The position numbers and the translations under genes were made by a program. The notes below the pieces were generated by a model. It searched no databases, was not told the origin of the DNA, and saw nothing but the letters and a program-made list of their open reading frames with translations. DNA of 64,000 bases from Rhyacichthys aspro (taxonomy: Eukaryota; Chordata; Actinopteri; Gobiiformes; Rhyacichthyidae). The stretch lies in the NCBI GenBank assembly GCA_036850595.1, contig CM072168.1, positions 16,793,982 to 16,857,981 of the forward strand, given 5' to 3'. Shown piece by piece: positions 13,042 through 24,610 of this stretch (its first letter is position 1; the number at the start of each line of letters is the position of its first letter).

Positions 13042-13578
13042 GTAGTCCTTAACCACATGAGGAGGAAATGCAAGTGCCACGGCACTTCCGGGAGCTGCCA
13101 GCTGAAGACCTGTTGGCAGGTCACTCCTGAGTTTCGTGTGGTTGGCTCCATCCTCAAGCAGCGCTTTGATTATGCCACTCTCATCAAGGCTCACAACCGA
13201 AACACAGGTCAACTGGACCACTCCAACCACAATAACCACCATAACCACCATCATCACCACCACCATCATCATCCCAACAACCACCACAACCACCACAACA
13301 CGAACCGGCGGAGACCCAATTCTAATGAACTGGTCTACTTTGAAAAGTCTCCAGATTTTTGTGAGCGGGACTTAAGTTCAGACTCTGCGGGCACCCATGG
13401 TCGGATCTGCAACAAGACCAGCCCTGGCATGGACAACTGTGAGAGTCTATGCTGCGGCAGGGGCCACAACATCCTGCAGCAGACACGGAGCGAACGCTGC
13501 AACTGCAAGTTTCACTGGTGCTGCTACGTGGTGTGTGAAGAGTGCAGGATAACAGAGTGGGTCAGTGTCTGTAAATGA
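13042..13578 (+). CDS. wnt10a: Wnt10a, C-terminal part (last exon)
   Basis: The exon encodes the last 178 residues of a secreted, lipid-modified Wnt ligand that binds Frizzled/LRP receptors. It starts at a TTTTGCAG acceptor in phase 0 with VVLNHMRRKCKCHGTSGSC. The first serine of HGTSGSC is the position palmitoleoylated in Wnts. It continues with KTCWQVTPEFR, HNRNTGQL, LVYFEKSPDFCE, SAGTHGRICNKTS (a possible N-glycosylation site), CCGRGHNILQQTRSERCNCKFHWCCYVVCEEC and the terminal ITEWVSVCK. The ending EECRITEWVSVCK and HNRNxGQL fit WNT10A rather than WNT10B, which ends in TEWVNVCK. Between GQL and LVYFEK lies a His/Asn-rich insert (about 13219-13308) with nine consecutive His. The position upstream of cdk5r2 and fev supports the 10a assignment. 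Exons 1-3 are not in the window. Confidence 0.95.
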   Translation, partial: VVLNHMRRKCKCHGTSGSCQLKTCWQVTPEFRVVGSILKQRFDYATLIKAHNRNTGQLDHSNHNNHHNHHHHHHHHHPNNHHNHHNTNRRRPNSNELVYFEKSPDFCERDLSSDSAGTHGRICNKTSPGMDNCESLCCGRGHNILQQTRSERCNCKFHWCCYVVCEECRITEWVSVCK

Positions 13579-15285
13579 AGAACCCCAAATCGCACAAGAA
13601 ACAAAGCAGGTCAAGAGTTCAACGTTAGCCAGGGCTACAAGACTGAAACGAGAAGCCCAGTTACTTTCTGCATTGGACTCCTGGACTCCTTGGACTCCTA
13701 GTATAAAGAAAGTGCGATGCATTTGAGCCAACAGAAAGGGAGGAGTGCACATAAGTCAGAGGTGTGCACATAGAACTTCTAAATCCAAAGACACTACAGA
13801 AAACAGAGCTGCTGTGTGTGCTGCCATTGACTCGAGAGCTATATCAGATACCAAAAAGTGAAAAGATCAAATATGGGCTCCTAAAACATAAACACTCATT
13901 GTTTCAGGGGACAATTGTCTGAAAGCTGGAGTGTAGGCCATCTGAGCTCAGTGGAATTGAAGTGAAAGTGACGGATGCCGCAGAATTGTTTATAGTTTTG
14001 TGGTAATCATGGAAAATAAAGTTTATCAGTCCTCAAGGGGAAACTCAAATTCATTCAGGCCACTGCCAAAAGCAAAGGTGTTATGCACTTTTTATGCTAA
14101 AAAAAGTGAAGGATGGTCCATGTTGTTCAATAGGGCATCCATCCACATAATCCAGTGTTTGTTCATATTGTTGAGCCATACTTTTGCTTAATTTTTCAAC
14201 TCATACAAAAATCTTTGTTCAGAATACACTCTCATCCCAACAAAAGTACTGCAGAAAGTGTGATACATGGTGAAGACACTATTCTGTTAAAATTCACATC
14301 CTCCATTATTAGCAACACCATGTTTGAAAGTATTTGATATAACACCAGTTCTTTGACATTTCAGATTCCAAGTGCATTTCTCTTAACATGAATTTCAACG
14401 AGTCAAGTATTCAAGTATTGTATTTACAGATGCTATGCTTCCAAAAGGAGTTTATGGGATCTCTCATACAGCGTCTGTATCGTAAGCTAATCAGAAGACT
14501 GACAGAGCCTGATTAATGTTTGCTGCTTTCTGGGATTTTATATATCAGCTGTATATCAGGTCCTTAAAACATTTCCTCTGTGGAGTATGACACCATTAGG
14601 CCTATGCAGTTATTACATGAATTTGGAAACTGTTACAATGGACGATGTGTTGTCATGCAAAAGGCCTGTGAACTAAATATAATTTTATGACAACTTTATG
14701 CAGCAATGTAAAATAATGATGAATTGTAAATACATATTCAAATGTAATTATATAAGTGCCTCAGGAGACTGGGTGCACGTGGACAGACATCAGTTTCTCA
14801 CTATAAACATCCTTGTCAGTGTTTGTATTGTGGTATGTGCTACACTCATTGTATATATCCACACTGCCATTCTTTTTCTATATCTGTAGAAAATGTACAT
14901 TGGAAAAATATGTCAAACGACAAAATACATTTTTGTGATGTACATTTGAATACCTTTCATTGTGTGAGTGAGGATTTTTACCAAATTGTAATTTATTTCA
15001 AATATGCTCCCGCACAAGAGAAAATAATAATGTTTCTGGTGTTAACGTTGTTTTTGCACATCCAGAACTGTAACCAAGAGAACTCTGGGAAATATTAGCT
15101 ATATGCATTTTCATGTCCTAATTGTATAGTAATGTAATGTATGTATTTTTATGTTTTAATATGGTTAATAATAAGTTATTTTTATTTTTGTGGATAACTT
15201 AATATTTGTAAGACAATAATAAAAGGCCAAATGTTGAAAAGGGGCTTAATTGTGATGAAATAATAAAAAGACATGAAAGCAATGC
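13579..15285 (+). other. wnt10a: wnt10a 3' untranslated region
   Basis: The AT-rich sequence after the stop has no coding frame of interest. It becomes strongly AU-rich near 15.12-15.22 kb. AATAAA polyadenylation signals stand at 15218-15223 and 15262-15267, and an earlier AATAAA lies near 14015-14020. A transcript end at roughly 15.24-15.29 kb is inferred, giving a 3' UTR of about 1.7 kb. Confidence 0.55.
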
Positions 15286-17518
15286 ATTATTTGATTCATC
15301 TTTAATGTATTTATATTTGTATGCACTTAACCCCAGTAATTGTTGGACACCTACACCCACCTCAACCCCGCCGCACTTTTTTGGCTGAATAAAGGGCACT
15401 TTAGTTATTTACCAAAGACCACAGTGCAGTTTAGCACAGGAAAGGTGTGGGCATAATGAATTGGCCTTGTTGCCAGATGTATTTGTGAGAGTTCCCATTT
15501 TACAAGAGAAGAGCATTTAAATGAATGGTGCAGCCTAATTTAACAAGGTTTGTGACTCGAAAAAGGAGTCGATAGTGCCAAAATTTTACACCAAAAAAAG
15601 CATGTTTTAACTGTTTCCGCTGAGTCAAGTTCAGTGGCCACAGAGCTTCATGACTTGGCAGTAGTTATTAACTACTGTCCATGCAGTTTGAGTAAATATG
15701 CTAATAAAAAGGCCACATCCTGCCATGCAATCTCAAACTGTAATGTGTATTTATCTTTTTATTTCTTTTTTAAAGCAGTTGATAGAGTTCCTAACCAGTG
15801 CAGTGGTGGAGCAGAGGGAGCGTCCTGTACTGGTTGGAGCTTGCGTGCAGAGGAAACCCTGTTGAGTGTCCTGCCTCACTCATATATTCTCTGCCCTGAG
15901 GGAAGTGATGTGTCAAGTGTAAGAAAGCAAGAGATACACTTTCAAAGTAAACAGATGTGCCGTAAAAAGGTACTATTTCAGAGCCATGCAGCTTCTATTC
16001 TTATCCAAACATACTGCTCACACTCAGCGGAGGGGACGGGGGCTGCCTCTCCCGCCTCTCTGTCCCATCTGTACGTTACGTTCTGTATGTGTCTTTTCTG
16101 TGTAGCCCACGCTCGACTTAACACACTTCTCTCATCACGTGTCTAAATACTTTATGTGTGTATTTGTGGCGACAATGACGTGTAAATTGAATGTGTGTTT
16201 CTTTTGAGCTCATTTCATTTCCTTGTGTGTGAGTTCCTGTCATGTGTTGACAACAGGCTAATGCAAAGGTTATGAAACTTGCTCGTACAGTCGATCCTTC
16301 CTCACTGTAAGCTTCAGTGGCAGTCAACCATTCAACTTGTATTGTCATATTGTAAACACGCACTCATCACCCTGCATTCTCACAGCCTTGACTGCTTTAT
16401 CGATTTCAAAACAATCCTAAAGTACTATTCACAGTCTGAGCAGATATTATAACACTTGTGTAATATTTGTTTAATATCCTATTTCTTAAAAAAAACATTA
16501 ATCTTCATGAGAATAGCTGTAGCCTGTGAATGTCAAAAGCTCCAGGCCTGGACTTGTGCGTTGAGTTTATTTGAACAGTGGCTGTTATTTTGATAAAGAG
16601 CCTGTCCCAAAGCAGCAGCACATTTTAACTGAAACAACATTATGCTGCTGAATGAGATTTATTTTGTTATGATCCCCTGGCATGAACTAGCAGGTCCGCA
16701 TCACTGGTTAAAGACATTCTTTAATGTTTTCAAAGACAAGGTCAAGTTGTTGTGCAATGACGCCTAAATGGACACTCACTATGCATGTCGATAGCAAGTC
16801 ATTACACATGTTTTCACTTTTACAACAGCGGCATGAGACAGACGTCAAACTGTCAACGGCAATATTAATAAGTTTCAGCTTTAATCACTTAATTGATATT
16901 GTTGTTTTACACAGTGTGGTTAAATGACTCATTTATTCTCAATGATAAACAATGTAATTAAAGATATGAATGTGTTTTCTCCCAGAGGCTACAGGAAAAC
17001 TGCAGTAGTAAATTATTATGAGGAATTATACAAGAGGGATTGAGAAAGAACAAAATGTACACAGTTTGTTTGGCTTAACCGTATAATTATTATGGTCAGA
17101 CAGTCAGGTGAGAGCCACACAGAACATAAAGAACAGAGGGGAAGCCAGAGAGGAATACTTTTTATCCCTAAAGATGGATAGAAAAGAAGGAAATGTCAGA
17201 GACCAGTCCATACAAGTAAACTTAGTAAGAAAACTATTGAATAGAGCATTATAATAGTAATCCATGTTCTGTATGTACATGCAGCAAATAGTTAGGAAAT
17301 CAAAGAACACACTTTAGAAAAGCCCACTCACACTTATGTAATAAAAGCAAAGATAAAGGAATAAGAAATTAGTTTGTCAAAAAGTGATCCCGCTCAGAGG
17401 AGGATTTGTGAGATGGTTGGCAAAACAAAGGTATCCAGATACATCATGTACAAATAAACACACTAGCACTATGTCCAGAATCCATTATCAATTAAAAAAG
17501 AGTAAAGGTAATATTTTA

Positions 17519-17585
17519 CAGGGGTGTGGCAAGATCTCGTGCAACAAGATCTTGTGAGATTAAAACAAGATTTCCAGGTGAAAAG
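17519..17585 (+). mobile_element. hAT-like terminal fragment
   Basis: The sequence starts CAGGGGTGTGGCAAGATC and continues with CAAGATCTTGTGAGATTAAAAC. This resembles the ends of fish hAT elements carrying GATCTCGTGAGATTAAAACGAG-type text. CAAGATCT and AGATCTTG form an 8-bp inverted pair within it. No second terminus was found. Confidence 0.35.
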
Positions 17586-20421
17586 TCCTGATATCAGCCG
17601 ATGGAGTGTAAAGGTGTATTCAAGAGGCCCACACCACTTTTAAATCATCTGTGTGGCATTCATTCAGTTTACTAAGAAATACGAAACAGAAAAAGAAAAA
17701 TGATAGACAAGACACAAACATCGTAGACAGCTCTCAAAAGCTCTGGTTGAGGTCATGAATTTGTTTAATTGGTTAGAATCATAAAATGAGCTTTGTTAAG
17801 GTTTGTGTTTTTTCTTTGGTTTGGGTTAACAAAAAAGAAATGTATTTTAGATTTAGGCTACCAAAACATGCCTGCTAATCTTAACTTTACATGAAATTTA
17901 ATGTTACTAAAGAAGTCTTAATGTTGTTTGCTTAGTATTAGCTTATTTGTTGTTGCCAAAGTCCCTCTGTATGTGTTGTATTTGTGATTTCTTGTCTTTT
18001 ATTTTGCAAAACAGGAACCTGCTCTTAATCACTGCTCTCTAAGGCTGATTAGACATACTGTTTATTTGTCTTTTAATTATTTCCTGTAAATAATCTCTTA
18101 CACTCAGCCCTGAGTGTCTAAATGTCACAAAAAACATGTGAGATTAGAAGAAAAAAAATAGGATAGCAATTTTGGAAAAAATTTGGAAAGTCCATTCACT
18201 AACTTTTTAAAATGTTTTTAAATGTTTCTCCGAAACAGTCTGTTCCCTTCAAAGTTGGTCATTTCAAACTCTCGAAGAAGATAGGTCATGTGTTTTGATA
18301 ACTAATTCATTCTCGAATTGCTCTCAGATTAAAATTGCATGTGACAAGAACAGGCGAGCGGCAAAGGCACTTCCACATTATCTCTTGTATAAGGTCCTTT
18401 CAGCTTCTTTACAAATACTTGATCTGCGCTAACACTGCAGTTTGATCTGTGTTACTTATTCATGCGCTGCTCCGCTAGGGAAGAATCGAAGAGGAAAACA
18501 GGGATCATTTTTTCTGTGCTTTTCCTCATTACTTATTGAGAGCGAAGGCCAACGAGTACATGCTTTTAACACCATTTGCAACATGTTACGCTCGACCTAA
18601 GCTAACACTTGCTTCGGCAGATTGGAGTTCCACTTTCCTGAAGTCTAACAGGAACTGAGATGGTGCAGAGAAATGCTGTGGGCCCACTGACGGATTCACT
18701 TAACTCAAGGCTTACACATACACTCATGTCAGCGTGGGAGATGGGGAGTGACACAAGGAGCAATTTCCTAAAATATTGATCAGCGAGGGTCAAGTATTTC
18801 TTCACATGGATGGCTGTTCAAAAGAAAACATAAATCTCTACAGACCATCCAGCTCTTCAGTTTTATCTGCTCTGATTTACTCTGTGCTTTGAATTGAGCT
18901 TTAAAAATTTAAGATTTACTTTAGGTCCAGTTACGGTAGAGCGACATGGCAAAAAAAGCACAATGTTATTGTTTTATATTGCTATTTTTAATGTAAAATA
19001 AGATAACGTTTCTAATTCAATGTATTCTGATGGTAAATTTAACCTTAACAGTGTTGATAGTGTCTTATATTCCACTGTAGTAAATCTAAGAGGCTCATTC
19101 ATCCACTGGAGCATCTATTCCTCAAAGCTTTTCTCTTTGACCATTAGTTAGAGAGTACCAAAGGAAATTATGGAGGTATTTTTGCTGGAGATTCAACAAA
19201 TAGAGAAATTTCAGTCATTTGAAGCAATGAAGGTCAAAATGTTTCTCAGCAACAAAATAGCCTTGGCTCCAATCATAGTCATTATCACAACTGTTCTCAG
19301 CTGTACACAAAAGCCTAATGAGCACACTGAGTTTTCTTCCATTGCTTTAAGATGCTTCAGTTTCTACTAGATACGACAACACTTCTTCTTTATTATGGCT
19401 CTAGAGAAGACATGTTACACGTTTTATTAGTTACTTGATTTGCATTAATGGCCTAACACAACAATAAAGCTCTTGATCCACATAATCAAAACAAACCACA
19501 AACATCTTTGGCAAAACTGTAATTTATTTATTATTCTCATTTATTTATGTTTTTTTTTTCCATCTGTCAACAGCTACTGTATAATGGCAGATCTGTTGAT
19601 GATTATTTTTTACCTGGAATTGCGTAAAGCATTGGGTGTTACCTTGACCCAATTAAATGTATATTAATGAGTTTTCTATGTACAGGTTGAGGCAGTAGAA
19701 GATGTGTCCCGGGGCCTTTTGTACCACCTAAGCTCGAGTTCACTGTGCTTGCTGTCTCTGCACAGACCTGCCAGGTTGAGCTCACCCTTCATTCCTCACA
19801 TACTTCTCTCCTTCGCTCTCTCTTGTCCATCCCTCCGTATTATCCTTCCCATGCTCCCGCGGGGCAACCCTGTCTGCAGACTGTGCATGATGCTGAGAGC
19901 GGGCACAATCACCTTATCTTATTTATTTGATCTACCGTGTTTCACAAAGACCATTATTGAAAAGACAAATGAATGAGAACAATAGAACTAGAAGAATTCA
20001 AGCAGCAAAACATCAACCCAAACGCTACTATATACAGATAAATGAACATCAGTGTGATCCAAAAAGAGCTCATTTAGAGCTGCAAGGGCTGCAATGTCAA
20101 CAAAGGAAGGAAAGACTCAGTTTCTTCCTCATTTTGGTGCATTAGGTGGACAAGTGCAGTAAGAGATTAGTTCAAATAAAATGTTAAAATCTGAAATGAG
20201 TCATTCCTTATGTTATACTCTTATACTTAATACTCATACTTTACTTTGAATCATGTATGTGTTGATTCCCATGTTCCAACATCTCTGACTAAACTCCTGG
20301 GTAATGTCAAGTCTATCCTGTCTCTTGTGTGGTTCAGAAATAAAAGCTGATTCCAGGAGGCAGTGATTTTTAATTTATTTTATCTTATTAAAGACGAGGC
20401 AAAAATATGCCAATCTCTACA

Positions 20422-20931
20422 GCAAAACTTTAGCCTGGCCAGCCAGACCGACTTTCTCATTGTATTACATACAGAGAAAGTTAGTCTGGGATCGCTCGAT
20501 TTAAACAGGATTTCAAGGCAGGACCATGGGCAGAACTAACGCTCGCTGAGTGAACCAATCAGAGAAGCCACGGATGTGACGTAAGGAAAGCGAAACTTAT
20601 TCTAGCCACAGCGTACACCAGCGTGGCTCGAGAGAGAGAAGATGCTTTGGAGACGGTGAATGACTTCTGTTGTTTTTGTCAGAAAAATCTGAGGACACAG
20701 GTTGTAATATCGAGTTTAGTGCTTATTTCAATCGTTGTAAGCGACCGAAACCTGCTACTGTTTTCTCGCGCTCAATATGACGCAAAACAAAATCCCGCCT
20801 CCCTCGCTACGATTGGTCGGAAAGAAAGAGCCGGAGCAGAAATCGGGGGCAGATTGGGCGATCCCAGACTAACTTTCTCTGTATGTAATACAAAGAGAAA
20901 GTCGGTCTGGCTGGCCAGGCTAGCAAAACTT
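20422..20931. mobile_element. Complete non-autonomous foldback DNA transposon (MITE)
   Basis: The element at 20431-20922 is 492 bp long and is flanked by identical 9-bp direct repeats GCAAAACTT (20422-20430 and 20923-20931), read as a target-site duplication. Its terminal inverted repeats are 65 bp (20431-20495 and 20858-20922) with a single mismatch, at the 29th base. Both begin TAGCCTGGCCAGCCAGACC. Inside each TIR, CCAGACCGACTTTCTC pairs with GAGAAAGTTAGTCTGG, so each terminus also folds on itself. The core is GC-richer than its surroundings and has no transposase-like frame. A 9-bp duplication would suit Mutator-like or Merlin-like transposition, but I cannot name the superfamily. Near-identical TIRs suggest fairly recent insertion. 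Confidence 0.85.
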
Positions 20932-21090
20932 CCCCTCATTTGCTGCATTAGGTATAATGCTTTTATCTCTGGTTTGCAATGTTAAAGAAAAATTTAAAAA
21001 AGATCTCAATAGCACAATATTATTTTCATTGTCATGATTGGTAGTATTTTCCAGTAGAATAGCAGATTCATGTCTATCTCACTGACACAT

Positions 21091-21103
21091 TACCCTCTGC
21101 TGG
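21091..21103 (-). promoter_or_regulatory. CTCF-like motif (weak)
   Basis: On the minus strand it reads CCAGCAGAGGGTA, one base from a typical CCAGCAGAGGGCA core. Chance occurrence is quite possible. Confidence 0.25.
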
Positions 21104-23678
21104 ACAGAAACCTCCACTATATCTTTCCTGTCCCGGGACAAGTACTTATTGCCTGAGATTGAGTGATGCACTTCAATGCTCAAATGGAGGAAGCAGAAGG
21201 GAGGCAGATACACTGGACCCCAGCAGAGTCATATTTGTACAAAATATCCTAAAATTACCCTATTGCCATGGACATTTTCTTCCAAACTTGCCGCTTGGAT
21301 AGTCTCCACTTGTAAACAAAGAACGTCTAAGAATAAGGCGCCAACAACACAGAGAATCTGTAGATGGATCTGTGCCCAGGCTGAACTTACGCAGTGCCTA
21401 TTAAAGACCAAAGAGCATTAAGGTAAAGAGGGCATTTTTTTTTATCCTTAAGAGGCTGCCACACATGCAGACACAGGGGTAACCAATCATTCATCCCATC
21501 CCAAATCTTCTGCATGAGGTGTAACCGTTTTTAGCGATGAGAGGCAAGATAATACTTATGTTTCCATTATTATAATGATCATAATTAGCAGTAATTTACA
21601 CTGTTACAAAAGGAAGCAAATTGACACACATCAGACACATTAGTAACAGACCTAACACTCCTATAGTTATGCATATTGTTAATTTTCAGGAGCTTATAAA
21701 TACAGAATATAAGGAGGTCGTATTTTCTGCAGTGCAATGTCTAAACACAGTTTGTCACTCATTGCACATGAACACTGTACTGTACATTCCTCGTGTTTAA
21801 CTAAAGGGAAGAGAGCAAGGAATGTAGCCTCAAACTTTCACCTTCTGCGTTGCACAGGTGTGACGGCGGCCCACGACTCCTGTTTCATGTCAGACCACCA
21901 GCGCTCCCCCCACCACCCCCACCCTCGCTGCTCTAACCACCCCAACACCACCACCTAAACCATCAGGGGCTTTTACTTCCTCTTCAGCTTTACCTCAAAG
22001 GCACTGTCTTGATCACACATACACGGGAACATCTATTACTGTGTTCTATCACCTTGTGCGCACCGTCCCGTTGGTGTTTTTGATGTGACAGATGGAGGTG
22101 ATCAGGTGCACATTAAATGGAGAATCGCTGATGAGAACAGATTTGAACATGTCAAAAGGGGAGTGCCAGGGCCTCGCTGCTGCTTCAGTGTTCAAACCTG
22201 CCTCTCGCTGAAGGCGGGTGAGTGTGTGTATGCTGTGCGTGCATTATAGAAACTTTGTAAGTATGTTTTTATTTAGTTATGGACCTCCCAGAATGAAAGA
22301 CCTAATCCACAAGTAGGTGGAGATGTCCAAATAGTCGACCCAATTATCGGATGAATGGTAATTATTAAAATTTGATTTAAACAACTACAAGCAGAATATG
22401 ACATGTCCCTTCTTCTTCTTGGTATTTCGTGGCAAAGCTATGGCGTTTAAAGCTGTCATTTACTGTACTGGAAGTGAAGCAACAGTGAGACATGGTTCAT
22501 GTGTAACTTTTTGTTCCTTTGAGTTTTCTTTTTTGCAAGGCTCCCATTGGCTAGTAGGTTTACACTTTTGTCAACCTTGATTTAATGGCTGCAAAAATCA
22601 TACTGGAAAAGTGGCTATTCTATTGTTTTTTGGCTTTTTCTAACTCAGAGCTGGCCAGCCATCCTAATTTATTGTAAATTCTATCAAAGACTTTTAGTTT
22701 GATTTCCATAGAATAAACTGTCTCTGGACAGACAAAATCTGAAAACCATGTAGGAAACAGAGCAGCAAACCAGGCCCATTTTCACTGAAGTTGTGCTCAG
22801 GTCAGATTTAAAGTCAAGTTCATTAGACAAGTTTCTAGTTCCTACTTTACTTTGCTATAAGAAAGTGAATGGGTCTGGATGGCAAGGCAACTAAACTTCA
22901 GTTTGATGTAATGTAGTAGTATTTTGTGGTGGTGAATGTGTTCAGTTTTACTTTTTTCAAAATAGGATAAAAAGATAAGATTATATATTACTGTTGCTGC
23001 AAGGCGAAGGAGTTTTCAGGTAATGAAGCCTGAAAATCCGGGAAAAGTACTTTTTTTGCTTGTGTTGTGAAAATGGTGATTTTTGACTGACAGCTATGTG
23101 ACTGCTTCTTGTGCTGAAAAAAACATTGGACTCTCCTCAAATTGTCATGTTCCTGGCATTTTTTGGTGATATGTTTTGTACAGCAGTCAGAACTGACTCA
23201 GAAAGGCACGTTGCAAACATGAAACATCTAAACACATGAGGGCAGAAGCTATTGTAGGCCTAACCCCTTAAATATGCATCTATATGATTTAGCTATCTAT
23301 GAAAGTATTATTGTGTGCACCTGTGTATGTAGCAGCACCTGAACAAGATGACATAACATGTGACCGTTACGTGTCTGGCTTGCACCAGATGTCCTGTGAA
23401 CTGTGCACATTCCTTTTGGTATATGCCACTGCTGCTGTCTTCCAACCTCTTCTGTTCCGCTGACGAGATGACACCATGGCCCGATGACGTGTCGCTGTGT
23501 GTGTAACTATATGTGTGTTAGAGGGTTTTAAAAATTCTCTCTGATCTAGAAATTGGGCATTCATCTCAGGTGAGTGGCACAGGCGCGAGACATCTGGATG
23601 GCTGCGCTTTTATTGAGGTTATGACATAAAGGGTATACTCTTACAAGCGTCAACAAATGGCATGTTTGTGCGTGAATT

Positions 23679-23698
23679 GTGTGTGTGTGTGTGTGTGT
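23679..23698. repeat. (GT)10 microsatellite
   Basis: Pure GT dinucleotide run. Confidence 0.9.
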
Positions 23699-24492
23699 TT
23701 GAAGGCTGTTTGTCAGTGAGTGCCAGTGTGCAGAGAACAAAGGGATCATAGCCAGCGAGGGAGCGTTCAGGAGCGTGTCTACCTCCCAGTGTCACAGCAA
23801 TAGCCTTCATCTCACCCAGAGAAACCACAACACAGGCTCAGGAGGGATACCTCGCTAGCATAAGACTGATGGCCTCCGCCTAAAGGGGAATTCCAACCTG
23901 AAACACTTTTCATGCACAGGTGTTACATATGCTGACTGCATCCTCTCGTGCAGCTGGCATTTATACAGGATGGATCAAATATGAGGTCAACTGATAAATT
24001 GCTTATGTAGCTGAATATAAGATACAGCATGTGCAACTACAAATATATTTAATTGTTAAATAAGATATATTAAAACTTACTGACTGACTTAGATACACTG
24101 GTGAGATTCATATTTGGATGAAGTTCGATTTATTTACTGTATAAAATGAATCAAATACCAATTTATATAATGTTCACATTTAACCTCTTGAGCCTTTAAA
24201 CACTGTTTACATTGCTTAGTTGTTGGAGGTCTTTGAGCTTTGGGTTAACTTTCAGCTAAAAGCTATTAGCATTTAGAACTTGGAAAAAAGTGCAAAAACT
24301 AATTGTTTTTGATACATAAATGCTAAATATAATGGCTGCAGAGCATTTCTTTTGCAGCCAACAGGATTATAAGGATCACATGCCATTTATGTTATATCCA
24401 GAAACTTGTGAAATTGTGTTATGAAAAATCCTCTTTCAGACCGAATGATTAATTTAGTGAAGGACATTGATGTTGTCTCAACCAGGTTTTGG

Positions 24493-24610
24493 AAGCCTGG
24501 CCAGCCAGGCCCTTTCACTTTGTTAGCGAAGTGAAATGGGTCAGGAACCCCTTCTATTGACCAAGACTTTCCTGGAGTTCCATACAACCAACCAATCATA
24601 ATTGTTTGTG
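24493..24610 (+). mobile_element. Solo terminus related to the 20.4-kb foldback element
   Basis: It starts AAGCCTGGCCAGCCAGGCC, sharing AGCCTGGCCAGCCAG with the ends of the element at 20431. As there, a hairpin follows directly: CCCTTTCACTT pairs with AAGTGAAATGGG around a short loop, then TCAGG. An ACCAATCA motif follows at 24591, comparable to one at 20555 in the complete copy. The stem sequence differs, so this would be a different subfamily. No opposite end was found in the following kilobase. Confidence 0.5.

Noticed and set aside
12997..13296. Antisense frame with long Val/Met runs
   Set aside because: It is the reverse complement of the His/Asn repeat in wnt10a and has no independent support.
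15634..16146. 170-codon open frame on +
   Set aside because: No family motif, begins at a non-ATG codon, no splice or composition signal; likely chance.
20623..20985. 120-codon frame across the foldback element
   Set aside because: It runs through the right terminal repeat and past the target duplication, so it is not an element-encoded protein.
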